DNA from: Ipomoea triloba
Taxonomy: Eukaryota > Streptophyta > Magnoliopsida > Solanales > Convolvulaceae
DNA length: 64,000 bases
Direction: 5' to 3'
Assembly: GCF_003576645.1 (NCBI RefSeq)
Contig: NC_044929.1
Location: 7,004,982 to 7,068,981, forward strand
In this document: positions 36,707 to 47,917 of the stretch, in pieces
How positions within the stretch are numbered: position 1 is the stretch's first letter
Layout: each line of letters opens with the position of its first letter
The notes under the pieces: model-generated
What the model saw: only the letters and a program-made list of their open reading frames with translations
Told to the model about the DNA's origin: nothing
Databases searched by the model: none
Program-made: the position numbers and the translations under genes

Positions 36707-37528
36707 GCAAGCTTCCATTGCAACTACACTTCAAGACGTCGTTCGTGCGCAAGCTTCCATTGCAACTACACTTCAAGACGTCGTTCGTGTCGCGCGGGCG
36801 TGTACGCCCGCACGAGACATCAAGTGATGTCTCGCGCGGGCGTGTACGCCCGCACGAGACATCAAGTGATGTCTCGAAGTGTCGAGACATCACTTGATGT
36901 CTCGAACTGCCGTGCCGCGAGACATAAGCGCGCTGCCCAGATGCGCCGCGAGACATAAGCGTGCTGCCCAGATGCGCCGCGCAAGCTTCCATTGCAACTA
37001 CACTTCAAGACGTCGTTCGTGCGCAAGCTTCCATTGCAACTACACTTCAAGACGTCGTTCGTGTCGCGCGGGCGTGTACGCCCGCACGAGACATCAAGTG
37101 ATGTCTCGCGCGGGCGTGTACGCCCGCACGAGACATCAAGTGATGTCTCGAAGTGTCGAGACATCACTTGATGTCTCGAACTGCCGTGCCGCGAGACATA
37201 AGCGCGCTGCCCAGATGCGCCGCGAGACATAAGCGTGCTGCCCAGATGCGCCGCGCAAGCTTCCATTGCAACTACACTTCAAGACGTCGTTCGTGCGCAA
37301 GCTTCCATTGCAACTACACTTCAAGACGTCGTTCGTGTCGCGCGGGCGTGTACGCCCGCACGAGACATCAAGTGATGTCTCGCGCGGGCGTGTACGCCCG
37401 CACGAGACATCAAGTGATGTCTCGAAGTGTCGAGACATCACTTGATGTCTCGAACTGCCGTGCCGCGAGACATAAGCGTGCTGCCCAGATGCGCCGCGAG
37501 ACATAAGCGCGCTGCCCAGATGCGCCGC
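36707..37528 (+). repeat. Three 274-bp units of stacked palindromes
   Basis: Units start at 36707, 36981 and 37255 (exact 274-bp spacing) and are virtually identical. Each holds: two copies of GCAAGCTTCCATTGCAACTA plus ACTTCAAGACGTCGTTCG; two copies of a GC palindrome with arms GCGGGCGT/ACGCCCGC; three copies of a 22-bp near-palindrome with arms CGAGACATCA/TGATGTCTCG and a 2-bp core that flips between AG and CT; and two copies of GAGACATAAGCGCGCTGCCC. Local GC is far above the surroundings. All long open frames on both strands here come from the symmetry and periodicity and are not genes. Confidence 0.9.
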
Positions 37529-38628
37529 ACGAGACCGTGCTGCCGCTCAAGACATCGAAGTCTCGACGAGACATCGAAGTCTCGACGCAGCTCATCTCTC
37601 GGAGGTTGTGGACTGAGATGGATAAAATCGTTCGGATTTTTGGCATAAGTTATGCCCGCCAATTTTCCGGACGACATTTGTGCCTGCGCACACAAGTTCA
37701 AGCCTTTCGAACTCATTTTTGGGATTTGATTTGCACCCCCCTGCGCGCGAGAGAGAGCTCTCGTCGAGAGACTTCGAATCTAATCTCGCATGTCTGCGGC
37801 GGCAGTTCGAGACATCAAGTGATGTCTCGACACTTCGAGACATCACTTGATGTCTCGTGCGGGTGTACACGCCCGCGCGACACGAACGACGTCTGAAGTG
37901 TAGTTCAATGGAAGCTTGCGCGGCGATCTGCTCATCTCAGCGGCTTATGTCTGCACGGCAGTTCGAGACATCAAGTGATGTCTCACAGTCGAGACATCAC
38001 TTGATGTCTCTGGCGTACACCGCGCGACAAAACGACGTCTTGCGTGTATCTCGTCGAGAGACTTCGAATCTAATCTCGCATGTCTCGGACGGCAGTTCGA
38101 GACATCAAGTGATGTCTCGACACTTCGAGACATCACTTGATGTCTCGTGCGGGCGTAACGCCCGCGCGACACGAACGACGTCTCGAAGTGTAGTTCAATG
38201 GAAGCTTGCGCGGCGATCTGCTCATCTCAGCGGCTTATGTCTGCACGGCAGTTCGAGACATCAAGTGATGTCTCACAGTCGAGACATCACTTGATGTCTC
38301 TGGCGTACACCGCGCGACAAAACGACGTCTTGCGTGTATCTCGTCGAGAGACTTCGAATCTAATCTCGCATGTCTCGACGGCAGTTCGAGACATCAAGTG
38401 ATGTCTCGACACTTCGAGACATCACTTGATGTCTCGTGCGGGTTACACGCCCGCGCGACACGAACGACGTCTCGAAGTGTAGTTGCAATGGAAGCTTGCG
38501 CGGCGATCTGCTCATCTCAGCGGCTTATGTCTGCACGGCAGTTCGAGACATCAAGTGATGTCTCACAGTCGAGACATCACTTGATGTCTCTGGCGTACAC
38601 CGCGCGACAAAACGACGTCTTGCGTGTA
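37529..38628 (-). repeat. Unique core plus three inverted, degraded units
   Basis: After 230 bp of core sequence (GACATCGAAGTCTCGAC doublet, then GTTGTGGACTGAGATGG...), three units of about 285-300 bp start at about 37757, 38040 and 38339. They carry the same words as the 274-bp units but inverted (GTGTAGTT-CAATGGAAGCTTGCG). They contain many one-base deletions that differ between copies, for example in the GGGCGT-ACGCCCG hairpin. The contrast with the clean direct units could reflect real decay or consensus error across foldback reads. Confidence 0.75.
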
Positions 38629-39113
38629 NGCGAGACATAAGCGCGCTGCCCAGATGCGCCGCGAGACATAAGCGTGCTGCCCAGATGCGCCGCGCAAGCT
38701 TCCATTGCAACTACACTTCAAGACGTCGTTCGTGTCGCGCGGGCGTGTACGCCCGCACGAGACATCAAGTGATGTCTCGAAGTGTCGAGACATCACTTGA
38801 TGTCTCGAACTGCCGTGCCGCGAGACATAAGCGTGCTGCCCAGATGCGCCGCGAGACATAAGCGCGCTGCCCAGATGCGCCGCACGAGACCGTGCTGCCG
38901 CTCAAGACATCGAAGTCTCGACGAGACATCGAAGTCTCGACGCAGCTCATCTCTCGGAGGTTGTGGACTGAGATGGATAAAATCGTTCGGATTTTTGGCA
39001 TAAGTTATGCCCGCCAATTTTCCGGACGACATTTGTGCCTGCGCACACAAGTTCAAGCCTTTCGAACTCATTTTTGGGATTTGATTTGCACCCCCCTGCG
39101 CGCGAGAGAGAGC
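38629..39113 (+). repeat. Repeat of the array end after a single N
   Basis: Sequence after the N at 38629 repeats the end of the direct array and the following core. 38885-39113 equals 37529-37757 base for base as far as can be seen. At 39114 it runs into unique DNA, whereas the earlier copy ran into the inverted units. It is again consistent with an unmerged contig overlap. Confidence 0.8.
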
Positions 39114-39686
39114 ATCTATGCTATACAAGTTAATTAGTCATAAAATGACTCTTGTATATATAGTGGGTGAAATATTCTTCCCAAACCAATGTGGAACAAT
39201 TGCTTTTACTTAAAGCTTTTCCCACATTTTTCCATCTCAATGGGTCTACTTTGAGAACCAATTTCTCATTCACCCATTATCCATTTTGAGCGTATAATAT
39301 ATCGATCTCTTCGTCTAAGAACGAAGAACCCGAATCCACTTTGACCCGACCCAAATCGGATGTGGACCCTACATATATTTATACCACAAAATGGCCACTT
39401 AAAATGCCATTTATTGCCATTTTTTCTAAAAATATTATGTATATGAAGCTTTAATTTGTTTTTTCTGATTATATATAATGAATATTATGAACCTACTATA
39501 GAGTAAATATAATAGATATGATGTATTTGCAATTTAATTAGAACAAATATTATGAACATATATAGTACATGACAAATGGAAATAAACATGATGCACATAT
39601 GGTGTAATGTTTATGTAGATCAAGTTTTGTTTCTATGAACATATTCATGCAACATTATGAACTTACAACACAATGAATAGAAATAC
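39114..39686. other. AT-rich repeat-like DNA
   Basis: 39114-39420 reads like a retroelement LTR or untranslated region (TCTTGTATATATAGTGGG, CCAATGTGGAACAATTGC), without a partner. 39470-39680 has the TTATGAAC repeat words also found at 35.9 and 41.4 kb. No gene seen. Confidence 0.35.
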
Positions 39687-41370
39687 CACTAGTAGAGATT
39701 TGACTATAAAAATTAGACTATTAGCAACTGTTATCTGAAAATGAGATACTAGAACACACAAGGTGGCATTTTTGTAAATTTTTAAATAACTTTTGGAAAC
39801 TGTTTCTTAAAACAACAGTTGCCAATGTTCAAATTAAAAAATACGGGGCACTTTTAACTGCTGTTTTAACTATAACAGTTCCCTTTTGTTTGGGAAATAA
39901 AATAAAAAAACCCTAGCCTCTCAAAATCACAACCCAATACCCAACGCCTCCCTCGATCTCCATCTGCTATTGAACTGGCGACGACGGTCTTCATCTGCTA
40001 TTGAACTGGCGACGACGGTAATAACAGATGGCGGAGCGATCGACGGTGGCTTGGGTTCTCCTCTCTCCAGTCGACGACGGACGGCAACGTGAGCAGCGAC
40101 GTCTATCGATAGGCTCCCGGCGACGTGAGCAGCGGTGTTTGACGAAAGCCTCCCAACCGTAGCTGACGACGAGGTTTTTGTCATTTTCACTAGCTCAAAC
40201 TTTCTTTATTCATTATCTCAAGCTCTATTCCTTCTTAAAAGAAAAAAATTTAAATTTTAGTTTTGCTTTAGCCTAATTGATTCACTCCGTATTTTTTAGT
40301 GGAATAGTTTGTTGTATAATTTTTATGTCTATTTAGACATTCTGTGATTATTTCTGGTTCCTTATCACAGCTTGTAGTACACTTACCGTTCATTTAAATG
40401 ACTAAGTCAAGAAAGGTCCAAGGAAACCAACTCTGTTTGTAATTTTTTGTTGTAGAAAACAGTGGTGTCAGTGGATCTTGGTTGGTCAAAGTGCAGATTG
40501 AAGGTGATGAAGTTAATATCAAGAGAAAGTAGATATATTGTCCTAAGATTTAGGAGCTGCTATTTTCCTGATTATTTGACAATTTTTACATAGCTGAATT
40601 CGGGTTATGCTCAAATGATTGTTAATTCTACTTAATGACAGTGTGTAGAGAAGTATATTGTGCATTTTAATTTCATTACCTGATTGTGAACCAGGTTTAA
40701 GTTTACCCAAGAGTTTTATTGTGGGTAATGGTGAGTACATGGTGATGGTTTTGTGATGCATGTTCAGTCCTTTGATTGAAAAGTTCTCAAAACTGGGTGG
40801 TAAAGTATGTGAAAAGCCAACTGAGGTAGGGAAAGGTGAGATATGATAGTGTTTTCATTTATGTAGTTCATTAATGTTTTGGTTATTCAACTATATCACC
40901 TGCAGATGTGGGTTAAGCAAAGATGCAAGTTGTTTAGAGAATGTCTGGACCTTCTGCTCATTCTCACTTTTTCTTTCGGGATAAAAATGTGAGCACAAGT
41001 GTTACCTATATATTTTCTTTGTTCTTGAGTGTGTTATCAGGCTAAAAGAGTGTAGTCTATTACTGTGTATTTTTTTTCCAGGGAATTGGTGTTTTTTTTT
41101 GTTGAGTTTTTCAGTGTATTCTATATCAGTATATTTGTATATTACTATCAGGTTTTCTTGAGGTTCACTGGAGGTTGGTTCATTTAGTTGTGCTAGATTC
41201 TGAACTTAAAGATAGTTTAATTTTAGATGAAGTGCACTGGCTTTAGTTTACTAACAACAGATGCAGTTTTGTTAGGCAATTGACCCATTTGTTGCTGGTA
41301 TTTGTTTCTCACCTTAGTCGATGACTGCAATCTGCATATGATTTACATGCGACTTAGTGTTTATATACAC
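39687..41370 (+). other. Possible transposon-carried gene fragment
   Basis: The left edge reads CACTAGTAGAGATTTGACTA, reminiscent of CACTA transposon ends. It is followed by AAACCCTAGCC and a GC-richer stretch with a 38-bp duplicated word (CATCTGCTATTGAACTGGCG) at 39961-40018, then AT-rich sequence with intron-like texture. It looks like the 5' part of a gene (leader, first exon, intron), but no reading frame matches a protein I recognise and no right-hand CACTA end was confirmed. Confidence 0.25.
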
Positions 41371-42426
41371 TAATGTTTAGATTTATAAACATATAGAACA
41401 AATATTATGAACATAGTATAGAATAATGTTATTAAACATGATACTGTGCTGGTTGATATTTAATATAAAAGAAAATCATTTTGGACATGGGTCTACCATG
41501 CAATGTGGATCATGGTTTACGATTTAATTTACCCAATGTACTGAAATGGGGCGTGGTCGAGGTTGAACAGTAGACTGAATGCACAATTGTACTACCCAAA
41601 ATGCGTATATTTACACCAACATCCACATATAGGCAATACTATACTCAAAAAAATAAGAGGAAAAAAACAAAAATATACTGATCACTTCCCATAGACGAAC
41701 ACTCGATCGATGATGAAGAAATCACGACTCTTATTCACAAGTCACAACAGTATGATCCAAGAAAATAGGAAACAGATCTAGTTACATCTTTGCCCAAAAA
41801 AAAAAAGAAGAAGAAAAAGACACTACTACCCCCACTTTAAAAAAAAAATCAATCAATATCATTTCAGAAAATCAAATCTAGGACATCGAAATAAACAAAA
41901 ACAAAAAAAGAATGAACAAGATTAGCCCAGAGGTTCTCACCTGTAGAGTGGTTTTTATATGAACAAGATTATACACACACATATATATTGGTATTGGCTC
42001 AAATGAGAACAAGTTCTTAGGAGAGAAATAATAACCAATCGCAGGACGGATCATATGAAATTAAAAAAAAATGCGGATAATAACAAATTTAATGTAATAG
42101 GTTGGAGATTAATAAAAATTGGTGTAAGATTTTTGTGTTTTGAGATGGAGATACAAAGATAATGTGCATTTCAAATTTTAGGTTATAATTACATGCATGT
42201 ATATGGGAATAACAACTTTTATGGGAACTTGTGTACAATTGTAGCCTCTAAGGAATAACAAATTGCATCTAAATAACCATAGTTAATCATTATTATAATT
42301 AGTGTCGTTTCTAATTTTGAAAGTTCGGCACCGTGTTTAAGGTGCGTTGTTCTAACACTTAAAGGTGATTGTTTCTATCAGTTAAGGTGTGACATTTTTA
42401 GTTTATGCTTCTTCCTTTTAAAGGTG
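41371..42426. other. Intergenic DNA with a fragment of a GTGGACC-family end
   Basis: At 41485-41530 the words GGTCTACCATGCAATGTGGA and GGTTTACGATTTAATTT recall the right end of the inverted-repeat family. At 42000-42060 a half-element (GAACAAGTTCTTAGGAGAG) resembles the end of the element at 49.9-50.4 kb. No gene seen. Confidence 0.35.
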
Positions 42427-42543
42427 TGTTTTTTTTTTTTAATAATAATTTTCATTGATTTAAGCCGTTGATATAGATTTGATCGACGGCTCAGATTTAA
42501 CCGCATGACCGCACTCGGGACCTCGTCCGCGCCTGAACTCATC

Positions 42544-42597
<54 letters not shown>

Positions 42598-42600
42598 CTT
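42427..42600. repeat. (TA)n microsatellite and degenerate element end
   Basis: A (TA)n run lies at 42548-42591 and is preceded by GACCGCACTCGGGACC. The conserved tandem gene block begins just after it. Confidence 0.7.
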
Positions 42601-42867
42601 TCTTGATAGCTCCACGCAAATTTCATGTTGCTGAATTCCAGCCAATATCATACTAGTTACCCTAATCATTCAAATTGAATGAAAGTATTCAAGCCATTTT
42701 GAATTAACTAACAATCATCCTGATAGTGTAATATTTGTAGGCCGGCCTAATCCAAATTAAATTTGATAAGCTCTGGCATATGAGTAATTATAATATGATA
42801 AATAAACAATTAGACTCAAGTGACAGAAATCTTAATTCATGAAAATCTCAATAAGATAAGAGTACAG

Positions 42868-43626
42868 ACTAGGGATGTCAATCGGACCGGCCCTGTCGGT
42901 TTCGGGCTACCCCTGTCGGGTTGTCAGGCTTATCGGATTCGGGTTGTTGATTAATTATTATTTTATTCTCGAATTTGGGTTAGCTCTAACCCTAAACTTC
43001 GGGTTGTCGGGCTTATCGGGCGGGCTAGACTATTTGAACTTAAATCGAAAATGAATACTTACATTCGATAAAACGGGTCAAGTCGTCAACTAGATCCGAA
43101 TTCAATGGAACGGGTCAACCGGATGAACATTGGCACTTTAAAATTTAAATCAAGAGATAAATGAATACTTGCATTTGAATATTCGAAAGAACATTAGAAG
43201 TTAGAACTGGTCAACCGGATGAACATTGAGCACATTAAAATTTAACAAATGCAATTGCAATGGTTTGATTTCGGTTCGGATTTAATTCGGTTCGGTGTTC
43301 AATTCGGTTTAAGACCCCCAAATTTTAACATGCGACAAGGCGGTCAAGGGGCGCCACGACTTAACGGGACGTCGTAATAACTATGTATGAAACATCAAAT
43401 AACCCAAATCCAAAATCTAATATATAAATATTAAATACCAACACAACAAATTAACAATTCAAACAAATTAAAATAAAAAATAAAAACTAATTTTAATTCT
43501 AGAACTGAAAACTGGAATGAATTTCCAGAACAAGAACTAGAAATTCATTCCAGAATTTTGGAAAGAAATTCCAAACTGGAAATTCATTTCGAAAGATTTT
43601 CCAGTAAAATTTATATATATATAATT

Positions 43627-43678
<52 letters not shown>

Positions 43679-44057
43679 AATATTTATTTATTTATTAATT
43701 ATATATAATATAAATTTATATTTATTTAAAATTTATTAAATAAAAATATATATATTTATTATTATATTAATTATAATATATATTTATTTATTTATTAATT
43801 ATATATAATATATATTTATATTTATATATTTATTTATATCTATTTAAAATTTATTAATTTATATATTTATTAAAATTGTTCGGGCTATCGGGCTAGCCCA
43901 TTTAATTTTGGGCTAGCTCTATTGGGCCCTCAGGCATATCAATTTCGGGCTCATCGGATTAATTTTTTAATTGGGCTAATCCGTTCGGGCTATAGCCCTG
44001 TCGCTTTTGAGTTTTTTCGGGCTAGCCCATCAGGTTCGGGCCTGATTGACATCCCTA
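42868..44057. mobile_element. hAT-like element, 1.19 kb, in block 1
   Basis: The termini are TAGGGATGTCAATC and its exact inverse GATTGACATCCCTA. They are flanked by the direct repeat AGTACAG (42861-42867 and 44058-44064). In blocks 2 and 3 the same host sequence is continuous (GATAAGAGCTCTA... at about 50663 and 59953), an empty site that confirms the insertion. Sub-terminal GGGCTA/TCGGG words are rich and inverted, and the core is TA-rich. No transposase is encoded. Confidence 0.75.
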
Positions 44058-44389
44058 AGTACAGTTCTAGATTATCTTAAATTAATCTAAACAAGAACTA
44101 TAGATTACATGTCAAACACCTCATGCTCAGATGACATGTAGACATGTAGTGAGTTTTCCATATGGGAGGTCATGAGATCGAGCGAACAGATACTACAATG
44201 TAATAGGGTCAGTTGTATTAAAAAAAAAGAAACTATAGATTACATATTGGGATGGTTCTGGTGTGAAAAAGCATTCAATTGATCAGATTCTATGTGTCCA
44301 TTATTATCTTCATTTTTATATAGATTTTAGAGTTAGATTGATATATGAGCCTGGAAAATCACACGTCTTGCATTCCATCACACCCCAAG

Positions 44390-44491
44390 CATGCATGAGC
44401 TTTAGAAGTGCTTAATTCCTGCATTACACAACCCAAAATTAACCGCCCATTCAAAATGAATGAATTAATCTTGGAACCTCTCTATATAAAG
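44390..44491 (+). promoter_or_regulatory. Promoter of secreted peptide gene 1: RY motif and TATA box
   Basis: A TATATAAAG box lies at 44483, 66 bp before the start codon. About 90 bp further upstream is CATGCATG (44390-44397), the RY core bound by B3 regulators such as ABI3/FUS3/LEC2 in seed genes. The motif and its spacing to the TATA box are kept in all three blocks. Confidence 0.55.
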
Positions 44492-44548
44492 CTATACATC
44501 TCTGGCTTGGATTTATCATCTTCATCAACTAGCAGCTGAGTACTGAAC

Positions 44549-44827
44549 ATGGCATCTTCAATAAGTGTTTGCATGGCGGCTTTCATGCTTCTACTAATTT
44601 CATCATCCCTTATTAGTGGAAGCGGCCCTCCCCCCTCTCCCTCTTCAAGTAGTTTGGGTGAAGGAGTTGTTGATACTAAAACTGAGCCTTTACATCCCCC
44701 CCCAAAGGGTTGGGAAGGAAACATGAAAGGAGAAAATGAAGGGAACAGTGATGAAGATGACGTTATTGGTAACAGCTATGAAGATGTTGTTTATGACAAT
44801 GATAAGGACGACATAAAAAGCAGATGA
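44549..44827 (+). CDS. Small secreted acidic peptide precursor 1
   Basis: A single-exon frame of 92 residues. Residues 1-23 form a clear signal peptide (MASSISVCMAAFMLLLISSS). Next comes a Pro/Ser stretch (PPPSPSSSS), then a conserved middle (SLGEGVVDTKTEPLH) and an acidic tail with a tyrosine in acidic context that ends KDDIKSR. There are no cysteines after the signal peptide. This layout fits a secreted peptide-hormone or short apoplastic protein precursor, and the Tyr next to Asp residues could be sulphated. I do not recognise the family; it lacks the diagnostic words of CLE, PSK, CEP or RGF peptides. Block 1 is the longest version, with a ten-residue DVIGNSYED insertion. The neighbour is the convergent inhibitor-like gene. 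The TATA box and the conservation of the frame in three copies support that it is real. Confidence 0.7.
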   Translation: MASSISVCMAAFMLLLISSSLISGSGPPPSPSSSSLGEGVVDTKTEPLHPPPKGWEGNMKGENEGNSDEDDVIGNSYEDVVYDNDKDDIKSR

Positions 44828-46295
44828 GTGCAGCCATGGCACCTACCTTCATTCAACGAGCATGGGTTGGCTGCTAAATGTCTCCATTTGGCTACCTCAA
44901 TTTAAGTATTTTTACTAAATTTCTTACCAAAATAATATCCATGACTAGCTAGTATAGATTGGATACAAGGATCAATGGTAATATGTATTTGTCCACACTC
45001 AATATCCTTAATAATATAATAATAAGTTAAAATAAAAGTGAATTTTCTTTTCTTTCTTTTCTGGCTTTTTTTTTTTTCTTTTCTTTTTTTTAATACATAA
45101 ATTGGTAGAGATGTGTCGATGTGATCTTTCTTCCAATTAGATTGAACACACAATTAGAGTCTAAATTTATTAAATAATTGGGTTATTAGATCAATTTAAT
45201 TTATTAGTCTAGTTCATTGAAAGATCGAAGTGATACAATAATAAATCTACTCCAACGAGACATTATGAATTGAAATTGCTCCCAAATCATTGTGTTAGTA
45301 AAAGTAGTGGAGCATTCACCATGTTAAATGTAAATTTCATACTCATACACAAGTTAGCCTCTTGATTGCTTATATCTAAACAACAATATTTGTAATTTCT
45401 AGAAATATCGCTCCTATGATCACATTCTCTCTTATTAAAGTTCACATCTAGATTTAGTCCATATTCCACCATTATGCCTATATAAATTAGTATTAATGGG
45501 ATGCAGCAAACAATTATATAACATTCTGATGAGTTAAGTGTCTGACAAAAGCTAACACCCTTCGTTCATAAGATTCTGAGTTAAGTGTTAGACAAAAGCT
45601 AACACAGTAACACCCTTCACCTAAGGGAGGACAAAAGCTAACTTCCGCAACTCCGAGATTAGGTTTTGTATGGTTAGACTATATTTTTTTTTATCTAACA
45701 AACATTGAATTAATCATCATAAGTACATATATATTATAACTAATAGATCTAATATGTGCATTTGCAAGCATTAATTTAACATGAATACAACCCAAATACA
45801 CCGTTAGTTTGTTTATGTGCAAGCTAAAATCAAATTCTAATAGCTCAAACTCTTAAGGAATTAATGTTTGATGTTTAATTATATACAATTTTAATAACTA
45901 AAACAAATCTAACACATAAATGAAAATTTAGGATAAAATGGCTAATCAAATTGGTTTTTATTTTTTTAATTTTTAAAGTGTATATTTTACAATTTTTGTT
46001 AAAATACGATGGGATTAAAAAATGACTTCTAGCTGATTTTTCGATTGTTTACAATTTTAATGTTTTTTGGTAAAATATGATGCTAATTGATGAAATAAAG
46101 AAAGAGAAATGATGATCTTATGAGTAAAAATGTAATCCATTTATCTCCACAATGTAAAATTTAAGAGTAATAACAGTACTAAACATGCATGGTAATAATC
46201 AATATTTAAGAGATGAAGGAAATCATTTTCCCCTTGCTTCCCATTGTCATTACTTCTGTCACAAACCCAAATCCCCCATTAATCATTAATTAATT
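44828..46295. other. Intergenic region between convergent genes, block 1
   Basis: This is shared 3' flank sequence, largely conserved in blocks 2 and 3 but without the insertions found in block 2. It contains homopolymer-rich T tracts near 45060-45090. No gene seen. Confidence 0.5.
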
Positions 46296-46886
46296 TTAGA
46301 TTGAACGATACTCGTTCATAAATGCCAATGCCACTACTTGGGCATTAAAAGATGCATCCGCCTTTGCATGGAACTCGGCCCAAAGACCACCCTGTCTCTC
46401 GGCAGCGGAGAACTTGCATTGTCCCATTGCCCTAGTAATATTGTTGTCTATATTTTCTCCCAACACATCAGCAGAGAGCTTCTTGACAGCAACATTGACA
46501 TAAACTTCCCCAATTGTTTTAATGACAACGCTCATTGATTCCCAGCAGCTCTTCAAATCTTTGAGCTCTCCCTTGCTCAAAGATTTATCAGAATCTATTT
46601 TGCTCTTGAAATCAATAATGACTTTGGCTTTCTTGCGAGCTTCATTTACAACGATGGCCGCGGCTTCCCGCTTCCCAGAGTGGGCGAGGAGGCTAGCTTT
46701 GCCAGCAAGGAAGTCGCGAGCGCAGAATGTGATCAAAGAGCGACCACCTGGGCTTGGGCCAAGGGCTTCAGAGCATGCCTTAACAAGTTGAGTTTTGTCG
46801 GAAGGGGAAGGTGAATGGTGAGCGGTGGCAACGGTGAATGCCACGAAGAAGATGAGGAGCATAGATGGAAGGGTGGCAGATGCCAT
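46296..46886 (-). CDS. Secreted four-cysteine PMEI/invertase-inhibitor-like protein 1
   Basis: A single exon of 196 residues. Residues 1-22 are a signal peptide (MASATLPSMLLIFFVAFTVA). The mature part is helical, Lys/Ala-rich, with four cysteines (38, 55, 114, 157), as in plant pectin methylesterase and invertase inhibitors, which have two disulphide-linked pairs. The KSCWESM region matches the third-cysteine helix of that family. The spacing between the first two cysteines (16 residues) is longer than the usual eight or so, so membership is probable but not certain. An in-frame upstream ATG (46979) lies just below a TATTTAAA box (46991-46999), too close to be in the mRNA, so the ATG at 46886 is preferred. 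An NIT sequon lies at 149. Predicted role: apoplastic inhibitor, by family only. Confidence 0.6.
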   Translation of the reverse strand: MASATLPSMLLIFFVAFTVATAHHSPSPSDKTQLVKACSEALGPSPGGRSLITFCARDFLAGKASLLAHSGKREAAAIVVNEARKKAKVIIDFKSKIDSDKSLSKGELKDLKSCWESMSVVIKTIGEVYVNVAVKKLSADVLGENIDNNITRAMGQCKFSAAERQGGLWAEFHAKADASFNAQVVALAFMNEYRSI

Positions 46887-46972
46887 GTTATTAGGTAGAT
46901 TGATTGGGATTAGGGGGCAAGATGTTACGTGTGACAGAGATAGGAAATATGTGGAGAAATGGGGTGATTTTT

Positions 46973-46999
46973 CATGCATGGTATTGTGGAGTTTAAATA
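46973..46999 (-). promoter_or_regulatory. TATA-like box and RY motif of inhibitor-like gene 1
   Basis: On the minus strand TATTTAAAC (46999-46991) is followed 11 bp later by CATGCATG (46980-46973). The arrangement is kept in every block. It places transcription start roughly 30 bp downstream of the TATA box and leaves an ~80-nt leader before the chosen ATG. Confidence 0.45.
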
Positions 47000-47623
47000 G
47001 AAAAAGATTCACATATGTTGGTAGGAGAATGTAATGGATATGAGAAAATATAGGTAACAACATTAAGAATGGTTCTTACTTAAATTTTAATTCACTCATG
47101 CTTTGAGTGAATTAAATTAGTTTATTCCTCACCACACATCAATTTCAACAACCAAATGAATTGATCGAAATACAATATAATTATATAAAGTATCCATATT
47201 TGCACTTTGTCTATAACTGAAAAAATTGGAACCAATTTGAAGTTTTGTCATGGGACACGTACAGAATCCTTGAATTGTTTTTAACCTTATTTATTTATTG
47301 TAGTTACTACTCCGTATAATAATATAATTTTGAATTCAATACACGATAGGATTGAGGAGTAGTGGAAAATTATATTGTGAATTATAAATAAATGTTATTT
47401 TTAATATATTGATGATTGTTCATTACTTCGTAGTATATTAAATAATTTATCTTCCTTATTTGAATAACTAGTTATCAAACGCGCGTTTTGCGATTAAACT
47501 AGTGCCTAATGCGTATTTTTAAATTAGTGTTTCTTAATTGGTTAAAGTAGTCATATAATAATGAGAGAGAAAAAAATGCTAAATTAATAAAAATCAAAGA
47601 AATAGTCTCGATGCTTATATATT

Positions 47624-47917
47624 TTAATAAAACATAACGAAATTGTAAATAGCTAAATTACAACTAAAGTAAGTAGAAACAAATAAACCACTTACATGGG
47701 AGCAAATTGGCTTATCATCATTGTCACTTATTTGGACACAGGTCTGATCATTTAAAATCCACGTGTAATTGTATTTGTGATCAAGTACTTTATAGTTCGT
47801 TCGGACAGGTTTGACAATGACATTTGAGATGATGTACCATTTGTTGGTTTGTAAAGTGATATCATACATTTCAATGTCATTATCAAACACTATTGATTGA
47901 ACCCGAGTTCCTTGCAT
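47624..47917 (-). pseudogene. RPA-like OB-fold exon carried by the Helitron
   Basis: This is a 97-residue frame with words typical of the large subunit of replication protein A and related plant OB-fold proteins (GTRVQSIVFDNDI, then NKWYIISNVIVKPV). A GTAAGTGG at the end of the similarity (about 47694 on the minus strand) looks like a splice donor. Autonomous plant Helitrons often encode RPA-like proteins, so this is probably a leftover of the element's own gene, though a captured host fragment is possible. It is a single exon fragment and not expected to work. Confidence 0.5.

Larger units (their letters stand above)
42601..47467 (+). repeat. Tandem gene block 1 (peptide plus inhibitor-like gene)
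   Basis: Sequence from about 42601 is repeated from about 50434 (block 2) and 59720 (block 3). It covers a shared upstream region, a plus-strand small-peptide gene, a convergent minus-strand four-cysteine protein gene and shared flanks. Block 1 is interrupted at 42868-44057 by a hAT-like element and at 47468 by a Helitron, neither present in the other blocks at the same site. Confidence 0.8.

Noticed and set aside
36707..37528. A CRISPR-like array
   Set aside because: Repeats contain palindromes, but the 'spacers' are identical between units, the unit is 274 bp and the genome is a plant's.
36668..39137. Many 70-145 residue open frames on both strands of the palindrome array, looking like Arg/Ser/His-rich proteins
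   Set aside because: They arise from the 274-bp periodicity and strand symmetry; frames mirror each other on both strands and have no start context or homologue.
39687..41370. A protein-coding gene downstream of an AAACCCTAGCC leader-like sequence
   Set aside because: No recognisable protein or consistent exon chain; kept only as a possible transposon-carried fragment.
46338..47034. Plus-strand frames opposite the inhibitor-like genes, conserved in each block
   Set aside because: They are antisense shadows; the minus-strand frame has the signal peptide, cysteine pattern and leader elements.
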